Origin: Pseudolysobacter sp964466115
GTDB taxonomy: Bacteria > Pseudomonadota > Gammaproteobacteria > Xanthomonadales > Rhodanobacteraceae
Direction: 5' to 3'
Assembly (NCBI GenBank): GCA_964466115.1
Contig: CAYXMH010000002.1
Coordinates: 62,001 to 126,000 of the forward strand
Length of the DNA stretch: 64,000 bases
Positions 53,871-63,792 of this stretch are shown piece after piece. The first letter of the stretch is position 1. Each line of letters begins with the position of its first letter. Made by a program: the position numbers and the translations under genes. The notes below the pieces were generated by a model. That model did no database searches and was not told the DNA's origin. It saw nothing but the letters and a program-made list of their open reading frames with translations.

Positions 53871-56800
53871 TTGAAGATGAGCACTGTATTCGCTTGGATG
53901 AAACCGGCGCGCCTAAAAGCGTTTTTTCGCCGGCGATTTGCATTGCGCAAACGTAGCGAGGTGGAACCTGCGCTGCGTTCGGAGTTATTCAACGCAGAGC
54001 AAATGGAACGTCATGGCAGGGTTTTAGCGGGGCTGCATCGCTCCGGTGAGAAATCGGCGAAACATTCGCTATTGGCGCGCCTGGCGGACAATGAAACGGT
54101 TCTTACCGATACCTGCAAAATGCTCACGGAAACCACCCGTGCACATGGGCGCATCACCCCGGCCGGTGAGTGGTTGCTCGATAATTTTTATTTGATCGAG
54201 GAGCAAATCCGCACCGCGCAAAGGGATTTCCCCAAAGGGTATAGCCGCCAGCTGCCGCGCCTGCTCAATGGGCCATCAGAAGGCTTGCCGCGCGTTTATG
54301 ACATTGCCTTGGAGACGATCTCCCACGGCGACGGTCGCGTCGATGCGGAAAGCTTGAGCCGTTTTGTCGCGTCGTATCAAACCGTGACCGTGTTGAAGCT
54401 CGGCGAGTTGTGGGCCGTTCCGATCATGTTGCGCTTAGCCCTGATCGAAAACCTGAGGCGCGTGGCTGTGCGCGTTATGGCCGATTGGAACGATCGCATT
54501 CTGGCCAGTCAGTGGGCCGAAACAATGACCGGCATCGCTGAAAGCGATCCGAAGAACATCATCTTGGCGGTCGCCGATATGGCGCGCTCGAACCCGCCCA
54601 TTGGAAGCTCATTCGTTGCGGAATTGGCCCGTCGTCTGCAGGGGCAAAGCGCCGCACTGGCATTGCCATTGACTTGGATCGAACAGCGCTTATCCGAATC
54701 GGGTCAAAGCATCGAGCATCTGGTGCAAATGGAGGCGCAGCAACAGGCCGCCGCCCAGGTCTCGATCAGCAATAGTATCGGCAGCCTGCGACTGCTGTCC
54801 GCCATTGACTGGCGGGATTTCGTCGAGGCAACCAGTATCGTCGATCAAACCTTACGCGAGGACCCTACTGGTATTTATGCACATATGGATTTTGCTACGC
54901 GCGATCATTATCGCCATGTGATCGAAGGCTTGGCCAAAAGCAGCGAATATTCCGAGGTAAAGGTAGCGCGCGCCGCGATTGAGCTCGCCGCCGCCGACAA
55001 GAAACGTAATGCCGATGAAACCCGCACCAGCCATGTTGGGTATTATCTGATCGGTAACGGCTTGACGCAGCTTGCCCGCCAGGTGCAGGCGCGCCATAGC
55101 GCGATCGGATACTTGCGAAGGCCCGTCGCAAAGGTGCCCCTTACGACGTATCTCGGACCCATTTTGCTGCTGTCGGTGGTGTTAGCGCAGCCCTTTATTT
55201 CGGCGGCGGCCCTTGAAGGCTTCCCGATTTGGTTTTTGATTCTAATCTCCTTACCGATTGTCCTTGTCACCAGTCAGTTCTCGTTAGGTTTGGTCAACTG
55301 GGTCGCTACCCTCCTTAACGCTGCGCAAGTTCTGCCACGCATGGATTATTCCGCCGGGATACCGGGGCATGCCCGCACCTTAGTCGTTATTCCTACGTTA
55401 ATTTCGAACGTTCAGCGCATCGACGACTTGGTCGATGCGCTTGAGGTTCGCTACCTGGCCAACCGCGATGCTCATCTGCATTTCGCCTTACTGACCGATT
55501 TTGCAGACGCGGAATCGGAAAAGCTCGAGCACGATGACCTGATATTGCGCAGCGCGCAGCAGCGCATCGAGGCCCTAAATGAAAAATACGCCGGCGAGAG
55601 CGCCGACCGTTTCTTTCTCCTGCACCGACCCAGACGCTTTAATGAGCGTGATCGAATTTGGATGGGATACGAGCGCAAGCGCGGAAAGCTCGCGGAGCTC
55701 AACGCACTGTTGCGCGGCATGGGACAGGATCGTTTTTCTTTAATCGTCGGCAACACGCACGTATTGGCAAACATAAAATACGTCATCACGCTGGACACCG
55801 ATACGCAGCTGCCGCGCGACTGCGCGCGTGAGTTCATCGGCGCTATGGCCCATCCCCTCAATCAGGCCATCTACGACAAAAACAAACGGCGTGTCGTCGC
55901 CGGTTACGGCATCTTGCAGCCGCGCATCGGCATTAGCCTTCCCAGCAGCGCGCGTTCACGCTACGCCAATCTATTCGGCAGTGATGCCGGCGTTGATCCC
56001 TATACCCGAGTGGTATCGGATGTTTATCAGGATCTATTTCAGGAAGGTTCCTTTATCGGCAAGGGTATTTACGACGTCGATATTTTTGAACAGGCGATGG
56101 AAGATCGCTTCCCGGAAAACTGCATCCTCAGTCACGATTTAATCGAAGGTTGCTACGCGCACTCAGGTCTTCTGAGCGACGTACCCCTTTATGAAGAATA
56201 CCCCGCCCACTACGCCACTGATGTAAGCCGCCGGCATCGCTGGATTCGAGGAGATTGGCAATTGTTGCCGTGGTTGATGTTTAAGGTCCGGACACAACGA
56301 GGAAAGCGGGAAAAGAACGATCTGTCCGCGCTTTCGCTGTGGAAGATTTTCGATAACCTGCGCCGCAGTCTAGTTCCTCCCGCCTTATTGGTATCGCTGT
56401 TGGTGGGATGGGTCGCCATGTCGCGCGTGTTCTCCTTTACTTGCGCCATACTCATCACCGTCCTTACCCCGCCATTGCTTTCTTCCCTGTTGGACATACT
56501 GCATAAATCACGCGACGCAGTACTTGATCAACATCTCATCATCGCGGTACGGTCATCCGCCCGGCATTTTTTACGCAGCTTGCTGCTTTTGGCGTGGCTG
56601 CCGCATGAAGCGTTTTATAGTTTGGACGCCATAACAAAGACGCTTTGGCGCATGCTCGTAACCGGCCGGAACCTGTTGCAGTGGAACCCGTCCAGCGAGA
56701 TAGAACGCAACAGCTCAAACACCGTTTTCGCACTGCTGCGCTTGATGTGGATTGGACCGGTAGCTGCGTTGGGCATAATGACGTATTTGCTTTCAGCGCG

Positions 56801-59800
56801 GCCGCTCGCACTGATCGCAGCAGCTCCATTTTTATTGCTTTGGTTTGTCTCGCCAATCATTGCCTGGTGGGTTAGTAAACCACCCGCTCACGCAACCGTT
56901 AACCTTACTCCCGAACAAACGCAATTCCTACGCACGCAAGCACGCAAGACCTGGGCGTTTTTCGATACCCACGTGACGCTACAAGACAATTGGCTGCCGC
57001 CGGACAACATTCAAGAACAGCCCGAACTTACCATCGCGCACCGCACCTCGCCAACCAACATGGGCTTGGCGCTGTTAGCTAACCTGGCGGCGTACGATTT
57101 CGGCTATATATCGTTAACGCGGCTCATCGAACGCACGACCAACACGTTGCGTTCGATGCAAGGGCTGGAACGGCACCGCGGTCATTTCTTCAATTGGTAC
57201 GATACGCAGTCACTGCGACCTTTATCGCCGCAATACATCTCCACCGTTGATAGCGGCAATCTCGCGGCGCACCTGCTAACACTGCGCGCCGGTCTACTGG
57301 CGCTGCCCGACGATCCTCTGGTTGCGCCCCGCGTATTCGATGGATTGAACGATACGTTGAGAATATTAAATGAGGCGATCCATGCAAGCGGTATGGCAAC
57401 CGCCGACGTATCCGATTTGCAATTGGAATTGAACCGCACCCGGGAGACGCTCTCTTCCGCTCTGGATTCTGCAGTTTCCTGTGTCAAGCGTTTGCTCGCT
57501 TTTGCCGAGTCGATCGCAACAGGTAGTGAAATGCAATCGGGAAGCGAGATCGAGTTCTGGTCCAAGACACTCATTGCGCAATGCCACGATATTTACGATG
57601 AGCTGACTCAATTTGCCTCATCACAAATCACCGACATTCCCACATTGAACGGGCTTAAACACATCCATGCGGAACATTGGCCTGCGGCGCTGCAAACCAC
57701 GGTCGCTGCAAACCGCAGCCGCGCCGAGAAACGTATCGCAGCAATCGAACAACTGGCGCGGCAGGCTGGCGATCTAGCCGTGATGGAGTATGAGTTTCTC
57801 TATGACGCAAAACGCCACCTGCTGGCCATCGGTTATAACGTGCAAGAACGAAGGCTGGATACCGGCTTTTATGACTTACTCGCTTCGGAAGCGCGTCTTA
57901 CCAGCTTTTTGGGAATCGCGCAGGGCCTGCTCCCCCAGGAGGGTTGGTTTACCTTAGGCCGCCCATTGACGACCACTCAAGGCGAACCCGTGCTCCTATC
58001 TTGGAGCGGCTCGATGTTCGAGTATTTGATGCCGCTCCTGGTAATGCCAAATTACGAAGGCACGTTGCTCGATCAAACCTGCAACGCCGCGGTGGCGCGG
58101 CAAATCGAATACGGCCACCAACGCGGTGTGGCCTGGGGAGTCTCCGAATCGGGCTACAACACCGTGGATGTTCACCTCAATTATCAATACCGCGCTTTCG
58201 GTGTGCCGGGATTGGGGCTTAAGCGCGGTTTGGCGGAGGATTTGGTGATTGCGCCGTATGCCTGCGCATTGGCATTGATGGTGGCACCGGAACACGCGTG
58301 TTTGAACCTGCAACGCCTGGCCGGCGAAGGTCTTGCAGGACGCTTTGGTTTGTATGAAGCGGTGGACTACACCCCCGCCCGGTTGCCGCGCGGACAATCG
58401 AGCGTGGTGCTGCGCTCATTTATGGCGCACCACCAGGGCATGACGTTGCTGTCGCTGGTGTACGCACTGTGTGACAAACCCATGCAGAAGCGTTTCGAGT
58501 CCGATCCGCAATTTCAAGCAACGACGTTGCTATTGCAGGAGAGAGTTCCAAAAACCGCGGTGGAATATTTGCACTCCTCAGAATTTCCGGGGCTGAATAT
58601 TTCCTCCCGCCTAGCCGAGACGAAGCTGCGCATCTTCACCGATCCGGATATTCCGAGGCTGGCCGTGCAATTGTTGTCGAATGGACGCTATCACGTCGTG
58701 GTGAGCAGCGCCGGCGGCGGTTACAGCCGGTATAAAGACATGGCGATCACGCGTTGGCGTGAAGACAGCACATGCGACCACTGGGGGGCTTTTTGCTACC
58801 TGCGCGACGTGACCAGTGGCGAATACTGGTCCGGCGCTTATCAGCCAACGCTTAAGCACACCGAGCTTTACGAAGCCATTTTTTCCGACGCCCGCGCCGA
58901 GTTTCGGGTGCGCGAACGCGACTTTGAGGCGCACACCGAAATCGTCGTCTCACCCGAAGACGATATCGAGCTTCGCCGCATTCGCATCGTCAATCGCGCC
59001 CGATCCCGGCGTACGATTGAACTTACCACGTATGCCGAAGTGGTGTTGGCACCGGTAATGGCCGATGCCACGCATCCTGCGTTCAGTAAGCTGTTCGTGC
59101 AAACGGAGATACTGCCGTCGTTGCAAGCGATTTTATGTACGCGCCGACCGCAATCCAATACAGACCCGGTTCCGTGGATGTGTCACCTGATGGCAGTTCA
59201 CGATGCCAGCGTCGACGAGATCTCTTACGAAACCGACCGCTCCCGTTTTATCGGTCGTGGCAATAGCACGGCGAACCCGGCCGCACTGAGCGGCAATGCA
59301 AAAACGAATTCAAGGCTCTCCAATAGCCAAGGCTCCGTGCTTGATCCAATTGTCGCCATCCGTTGCCGAATCACGCTTAATCCAGAGCAGTCGGCAACGG
59401 TCGACGTCGTCTCCGGTATCGGCGAAAGCCGCGATGTATGTTTACGCATGATTGAAAAATACCGCGACCGGCATCTTGCCGACCGCGTCTTCGATCTGGC
59501 CTGGACGCACAGTCAAGTATTGTTGCGTCAACTCAACGCATCGCAATCCGAAGCGCAGCTTTATGAGCGCGTAGCGGCTTCAATACTCTATATGCACGCC
59601 TCGTTGCGCTCGGAACAAAACATATTGGCCAAGAACTCCCGCGGCCAGTCCGGGCTTTGGGGCCAAGCCATCTCCGGGGATCTTCCGATTGTATTGGTGC
59701 AAATATCAACCCCCGCCAATATCGAATTGGTGCGGCAAATGGTGCAAGCCCATGCTTATTGGCGCATGAAAGGCCTGGCGATCGATTTGGTGATATGGAA

Positions 59801-62531
59801 TGAAGATCAGGTCGGATATCGCCAAAATCTACAGGATTCGATCATGGGCCTCATTGCTTCCGGGGTTGAGGCCAGCCTTATCGACCGCCCCGGCGGCATC
59901 TTTGTGAGACAAGCGCAACAGATCGTCAGTGAGGACCGCATTCTTATGCAAGCGGCGGCCCGCGTCGTATTGTCCGACCAGCGCGGCACGTTGGCCGAAC
60001 AGCTCAACCGCCGGTTGATCGATACGCAATTTCAGCGGTTTGTCGCAACCAAGCCGCGCCGACCCGAATCCACCACGCAATTAAGTGCGTCCCTAATCCC
60101 ATCAATCTCTGAGAAAATCTTCGAGCAGCGGATTTTACGCAATCGATTCGGCGGCTTTAGCGCCGATGGCAGCGAATACGTCATTTCCCTAAAGGCGGGA
60201 CAAACCACCCCGGCGCCTTGGGCCAATGTCATCGCCAACGCGGAGTTTGGAACGGTGATCTCGGAAAGCGGCGGCGCTTATACTTTCGCAGAAAATGCGC
60301 ATGAATTCCGGCTTACGCCGTGGCATAACGATCCCATCACCGATGCCAGCGGCGAGGCGATATACCTGCGTGACGAGGAAACCGGGCACTTTTGGTCGCC
60401 AACACCGCTGCCCTGCCGCGGCGCCGGCGATTACTTCATCCGCCATGGCTTCGGCTACAGCGTATTCGAACACACCCAAGACGGTATCCATAGTGAACTT
60501 ATGGTATATGTCGCATTAGATGCAACCATCAAGTTCTCCAGGCTGAAACTGCGCAACCACTCCGATCGCCCACGGCGCATTTCCGTAACGGGCTACGTCG
60601 AATGGGTGCTCGGCGATTTGCGTTCAAAATCGGCAATGCACGTCGTATCGGAAGTGGATGCCACTTCCGGCGCTTTGTCGGCACGCAATTCCTACAATAC
60701 GGAATTCGGCGGCCGGGTGGCGTTTTTCGATACCGATGAAGCCGCACGCTCGATCACCGCTGATCGCACCGAGTTCATTGGCCGCAACGGTACATTGAGG
60801 AGTCCAGCCGCGCTAACGCGCGCACGATTGTCAGGCAAAGTGGGTGCGGGGCTTGATCCATGCGCGGCAATCCAAACGATGCTCACCTTAAATGCAGGAG
60901 AGGAGCGCGAAATCATTTTCCGTTTGGGCGTTGCGAAAGACGCCAAAATGGCCGCTAAACTGGCGCAGAAATATCGCGGCCCCCAGATCGCGCGGGACGC
61001 ATTGGATACCGTGCACGCGTATTGGCGCGAAACCTTGGGCGCGGTGCAAGTGGAAACACCGGATGCTGCCGTTAACGTGCTGGCGAATGGTTGGCTGATG
61101 TATCAGACCATTGCCTGTCGCTTTTGGGCACGCAGCGGCTACTACCAATCCGGTGGTGCGTTCGGCTTCCGCGATCAATTGCAAGATACGATGGCGATGG
61201 TGCACGCCGCTCCGCAGTACACGCGTCAACACTTGTTACTCAGTGCGGCCCATCAGTTTTCCGAGGGTGACGCGCAGCATTGGTGGCACCCCCCCACCGA
61301 CCGCGGTGTGCGAACGCGCTGCTCCGACGATTACCTATGGCTGCCACTGGCCACCAGCCGCTATGTGCTGGCCACCGGTGACCACGGTGTGCTCAACGAG
61401 ACGGTCAGTTTTATCGAGGGTCGAGCGCTCAATAGCGATGAGGAATCGTATTACGATCTCCCGGCGCGATCGGAAAAACACGCCACGCTGTATCAACATT
61501 GCGCACTTGCCATTGAGCACAGCATGGCGCGCGGAATCCATGGACTTCCACTGATCGGCGGTGGTGACTGGAACGACGGGATGAATCGCGTCGGCCAGCA
61601 CGGCAAGGGTGAGAGCGTTTGGCTGGGATTTTTCCTGCATTACGTGCTAACTCAATTCGCACCGATTGCACGCCTTAACAACGACGTTGCCTTTGCCATG
61701 CGCTGCGAAGAGCAAGCGGCGCAACTGCGCACCAATATTCAGGAGCACGGCTGGGACGGCGCTTGGTACCGCCGCGCCTATTTCGATGATGGAACGCCGT
61801 TGGGCTCTATCAACAACGACGAATGCCAGATCGATTCCATTGCGCAAAGCTGGTCGGTGTTGTCCGGCGCCGCCGATGACTGGCGCAAGCGCCTGGCCAT
61901 GCAATCGCTCGACAAGCACCTAGGTCCGCGCGGCGATCGAATCATCCGGTTGCTCGAACCGCCCTTCGATCATTCCGCGCTCGATCCCGGTTACATCAAA
62001 GCGTATGTGCCGGGCGTGCGCGAGAACGGTGGACAATACACGCACGCCGCGATTTGGGCGATCATGGCATTCGCTGAACTTGACGACGCCAAGCGCGCTT
62101 GGGAATTGCTGAATTTGATCAATCCGATCAATCACGCGCAAAGTGATCAGGACGTTGACACTTATAAGATTGAACCGTACGTCATCGCCGCCGATGTGTA
62201 TGCCGTTGCTCCGCACGTCGGGCGTGGTGGCTGGAGTTGGTACACGGGCTCTGCCGGATGGATGTACCGGTTGATAGTCGAATCGCTGCTCGGTGTCCGT
62301 TTGGAAGGCGAACGCTTATACCTAAAACCGGTGTTACCAAGTGATTGGCGTTCGTTCCAATTGCGCTACCGCTATCGCAAGACGCTCTATCGCATCAGCG
62401 TGTTGCAAATGGATAATCCAGACGAAACAAACGCCATCTTAGTCGATGGTTCGATTCGATCTGAACCGTTCATACCGCTAATCGATGATGGGCAGGAGCA
62501 CGCGGTCGAAATACGATTTCCACGTAAGTAG
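53871..62531 (+). CDS. Cyclic beta-1,2-glucan synthase (NdvB/ChvB family)
   Basis: This 2886-residue giant is close to Brucella Cgs (about 2870). In order: an N-terminal soluble region, membrane helices (about 425-490), and a glucosyltransferase domain with DTDTQLPRD (about 641), GKGIYDVDIF, SHDLIEGCYAHSGL and RRHRWIRGDWQ. More helices follow (about 840-1000), then a glycoamylase-like domain (about 1330-1560), and paired carbohydrate-binding and GH94 phosphorylase-like regions. The last includes GGDWNDGMNRVG near 2565, the aspartate used by GH94. It should build, lengthen-control and cyclise beta-1,2-glucans from UDP-glucose at the inner membrane. It starts at TTG 53871 or, two codons later, ATG 53877. 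This family is best known in Rhizobiales. Confidence 0.93.
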   Translation: MKMSTVFAWMKPARLKAFFRRRFALRKRSEVEPALRSELFNAEQMERHGRVLAGLHRSGEKSAKHSLLARLADNETVLTDTCKMLTETTRAHGRITPAGEWLLDNFYLIEEQIRTAQRDFPKGYSRQLPRLLNGPSEGLPRVYDIALETISHGDGRVDAESLSRFVASYQTVTVLKLGELWAVPIMLRLALIENLRRVAVRVMADWNDRILASQWAETMTGIAESDPKNIILAVADMARSNPPIGSSFVAELARRLQGQSAALALPLTWIEQRLSESGQSIEHLVQMEAQQQAAAQVSISNSIGSLRLLSAIDWRDFVEATSIVDQTLREDPTGIYAHMDFATRDHYRHVIEGLAKSSEYSEVKVARAAIELAAADKKRNADETRTSHVGYYLIGNGLTQLARQVQARHSAIGYLRRPVAKVPLTTYLGPILLLSVVLAQPFISAAALEGFPIWFLILISLPIVLVTSQFSLGLVNWVATLLNAAQVLPRMDYSAGIPGHARTLVVIPTLISNVQRIDDLVDALEVRYLANRDAHLHFALLTDFADAESEKLEHDDLILRSAQQRIEALNEKYAGESADRFFLLHRPRRFNERDRIWMGYERKRGKLAELNALLRGMGQDRFSLIVGNTHVLANIKYVITLDTDTQLPRDCAREFIGAMAHPLNQAIYDKNKRRVVAGYGILQPRIGISLPSSARSRYANLFGSDAGVDPYTRVVSDVYQDLFQEGSFIGKGIYDVDIFEQAMEDRFPENCILSHDLIEGCYAHSGLLSDVPLYEEYPAHYATDVSRRHRWIRGDWQLLPWLMFKVRTQRGKREKNDLSALSLWKIFDNLRRSLVPPALLVSLLVGWVAMSRVFSFTCAILITVLTPPLLSSLLDILHKSRDAVLDQHLIIAVRSSARHFLRSLLLLAWLPHEAFYSLDAITKTLWRMLVTGRNLLQWNPSSEIERNSSNTVFALLRLMWIGPVAALGIMTYLLSARPLALIAAAPFLLLWFVSPIIAWWVSKPPAHATVNLTPEQTQFLRTQARKTWAFFDTHVTLQDNWLPPDNIQEQPELTIAHRTSPTNMGLALLANLAAYDFGYISLTRLIERTTNTLRSMQGLERHRGHFFNWYDTQSLRPLSPQYISTVDSGNLAAHLLTLRAGLLALPDDPLVAPRVFDGLNDTLRILNEAIHASGMATADVSDLQLELNRTRETLSSALDSAVSCVKRLLAFAESIATGSEMQSGSEIEFWSKTLIAQCHDIYDELTQFASSQITDIPTLNGLKHIHAEHWPAALQTTVAANRSRAEKRIAAIEQLARQAGDLAVMEYEFLYDAKRHLLAIGYNVQERRLDTGFYDLLASEARLTSFLGIAQGLLPQEGWFTLGRPLTTTQGEPVLLSWSGSMFEYLMPLLVMPNYEGTLLDQTCNAAVARQIEYGHQRGVAWGVSESGYNTVDVHLNYQYRAFGVPGLGLKRGLAEDLVIAPYACALALMVAPEHACLNLQRLAGEGLAGRFGLYEAVDYTPARLPRGQSSVVLRSFMAHHQGMTLLSLVYALCDKPMQKRFESDPQFQATTLLLQERVPKTAVEYLHSSEFPGLNISSRLAETKLRIFTDPDIPRLAVQLLSNGRYHVVVSSAGGGYSRYKDMAITRWREDSTCDHWGAFCYLRDVTSGEYWSGAYQPTLKHTELYEAIFSDARAEFRVRERDFEAHTEIVVSPEDDIELRRIRIVNRARSRRTIELTTYAEVVLAPVMADATHPAFSKLFVQTEILPSLQAILCTRRPQSNTDPVPWMCHLMAVHDASVDEISYETDRSRFIGRGNSTANPAALSGNAKTNSRLSNSQGSVLDPIVAIRCRITLNPEQSATVDVVSGIGESRDVCLRMIEKYRDRHLADRVFDLAWTHSQVLLRQLNASQSEAQLYERVAASILYMHASLRSEQNILAKNSRGQSGLWGQAISGDLPIVLVQISTPANIELVRQMVQAHAYWRMKGLAIDLVIWNEDQVGYRQNLQDSIMGLIASGVEASLIDRPGGIFVRQAQQIVSEDRILMQAAARVVLSDQRGTLAEQLNRRLIDTQFQRFVATKPRRPESTTQLSASLIPSISEKIFEQRILRNRFGGFSADGSEYVISLKAGQTTPAPWANVIANAEFGTVISESGGAYTFAENAHEFRLTPWHNDPITDASGEAIYLRDEETGHFWSPTPLPCRGAGDYFIRHGFGYSVFEHTQDGIHSELMVYVALDATIKFSRLKLRNHSDRPRRISVTGYVEWVLGDLRSKSAMHVVSEVDATSGALSARNSYNTEFGGRVAFFDTDEAARSITADRTEFIGRNGTLRSPAALTRARLSGKVGAGLDPCAAIQTMLTLNAGEEREIIFRLGVAKDAKMAAKLAQKYRGPQIARDALDTVHAYWRETLGAVQVETPDAAVNVLANGWLMYQTIACRFWARSGYYQSGGAFGFRDQLQDTMAMVHAAPQYTRQHLLLSAAHQFSEGDAQHWWHPPTDRGVRTRCSDDYLWLPLATSRYVLATGDHGVLNETVSFIEGRALNSDEESYYDLPARSEKHATLYQHCALAIEHSMARGIHGLPLIGGGDWNDGMNRVGQHGKGESVWLGFFLHYVLTQFAPIARLNNDVAFAMRCEEQAAQLRTNIQEHGWDGAWYRRAYFDDGTPLGSINNDECQIDSIAQSWSVLSGAADDWRKRLAMQSLDKHLGPRGDRIIRLLEPPFDHSALDPGYIKAYVPGVRENGGQYTHAAIWAIMAFAELDDAKRAWELLNLINPINHAQSDQDVDTYKIEPYVIAADVYAVAPHVGRGGWSWYTGSAGWMYRLIVESLLGVRLEGERLYLKPVLPSDWRSFQLRYRYRKTLYRISVLQMDNPDETNAILVDGSIRSEPFIPLIDDGQEHAVEIRFPRK

Positions 62532-62618
62532 GCTGATTTAGCCGCATGGTTCGATTGATCAAGGTCAGCGTAACCGATTTTCCTTTTTCTCGCGAAGGTA
62601 AGCCAAGATTCATTCGGC

Positions 62619-62647
62619 AGCGGGTAGAATACCCTCCTCTACCCGCT
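62619..62647 (+). promoter_or_regulatory. Leader hairpin before the RIO kinase gene
   Basis: AGCGGGTAGA and TCTACCCGCT form a perfect 10-bp stem with a 9-base loop (ATACCCTCC), 34 bases before the kinase ATG. No T-run follows, so it is more likely a leader structure or binding site than a terminator. Confidence 0.4.
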
Positions 62648-62681
62648 ATCTCTGCGCGCAACCGACGTTTCCCTAAGACCC

Positions 62682-63545
62682 ATGAAGATCCCTCAAGGCC
62701 TGCAACCGCTCATCGACGATGGCATTCTCGATGAAATAATCCGGCCGTTAAAAAGCGGCAAGGAGGCCTCCGTATACGTCGTTCGCTCAGGCTCGGAGAT
62801 CCGTTGCGCCAAAGTATATAAAGATATGCGGCAGCGCAGCTTCCAGCAACGCGTGCAATATCAGGAAGGCCGCAAAGTCCGCGGCAGCCGCCAAGCGCGT
62901 GCCATTGGCAAGAGCACGCGCTTTGGCCGCAAAGAACAAGAAATGGCGTGGAAAAACACCGAGGTCGATGCTCTTTATCAACTCGCCGCCGCCGGCGTAC
63001 GCGTGCCGGTGCCATATGGGTATTACAACGGTGTTCTGGTCATGGAATTGGTGACCGACGCACAGGGTTATTCCGCGCCCCGTTTAGGTGAAGTGGAATT
63101 GTCGCCAGAACAAGCGCGCGAGTATCACCGTTTTTTGATTCGCCAGATCGTGCGCATGCTATGCAGCGGGTTGATCCACGGAGATCTTTCGGAATACAAC
63201 GTATTAATCGCCGCCGAGGGTCCGGTCATTATCGATCTACCGCAAGCCGTCAATGCCGCCGGCAACAACAGCGCATTAATGATGTTAACGCGCGATGTCG
63301 GCAACATAACCGCCAGCCTTGCACGCTTCGCCCCCGAATTATCGGCCACCGATTTTGCCAATGAAATGTGGGCATTATTTCAACAGGGTAAGTTACTACC
63401 CGAGACTGAACTCAGCGGCAATTTCATTCATGATAAGACGCCAGCCGATGTTGCAAGCGTAATGCTAGCGATAGACGACGCGCGTGAGGAAGCGTTGCGG
63501 CGACAACGTGGACGAGATGAGGCCGCCGAGATGCATAAAAAATAG
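62682..63545 (+). CDS. RIO-type atypical serine kinase (PA4780-like)
   Basis: This 287-residue protein of the bacterial RIO1-like group has a P-loop-like LKSGKEASVYVV with lysine in CAKVYKDM, a long basic segment (QYQEGRKVRGSRQARAIGKSTRFGRK), catalytic HGDLSEYNVL (about 166-175) and metal-binding IIDLPQAV. RIO kinases act in ribosome maturation in archaea and eukaryotes, while the bacterial role is little known. It is separate from the glucan synthase by 150 bases. Confidence 0.9.
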   Translation: MKIPQGLQPLIDDGILDEIIRPLKSGKEASVYVVRSGSEIRCAKVYKDMRQRSFQQRVQYQEGRKVRGSRQARAIGKSTRFGRKEQEMAWKNTEVDALYQLAAAGVRVPVPYGYYNGVLVMELVTDAQGYSAPRLGEVELSPEQAREYHRFLIRQIVRMLCSGLIHGDLSEYNVLIAAEGPVIIDLPQAVNAAGNNSALMMLTRDVGNITASLARFAPELSATDFANEMWALFQQGKLLPETELSGNFIHDKTPADVASVMLAIDDAREEALRRQRGRDEAAEMHKK

Positions 63546-63559
63546 TTTTCACAGCCTGT

Positions 63560-63590
63560 GCCAGATTTGAGTCAATGTATTAAATCTGGC
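63560..63590 (+). terminator. Hairpin downstream of the RIO kinase gene
   Basis: GCCAGATTT (63560-63568) and AAATCTGGC (63582-63590) form a 9-bp stem with a 13-base loop, 14 bases after the kinase stop. There is no T-run, so termination strength is uncertain. The rest of the 247-base gap to the next gene shows nothing recognisable. Confidence 0.4.
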
Positions 63591-63792
63591 AAAGAACATA
63601 GGCTTACCATCAAACGGTATCGCCGTCTGGTCTGTCATGCCGAACAACCGCGGGCCCGGTTAGAAGTTAATCTTGAACAATTGTTACCCGCTATTCCATC
63701 TGTTTCAATAATGTCTAGGATACCCTCTAAGGCTGGATGTGAATGCTACCGGCCACCATACCCAACCTGAACGATTGACAAGGCGAATACCG

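Noticed and set aside
63558..63770. A 70-codon plus-strand frame after the RIO kinase
   Set aside because: It begins in a hairpin, lacks a ribosome site and has no family features.
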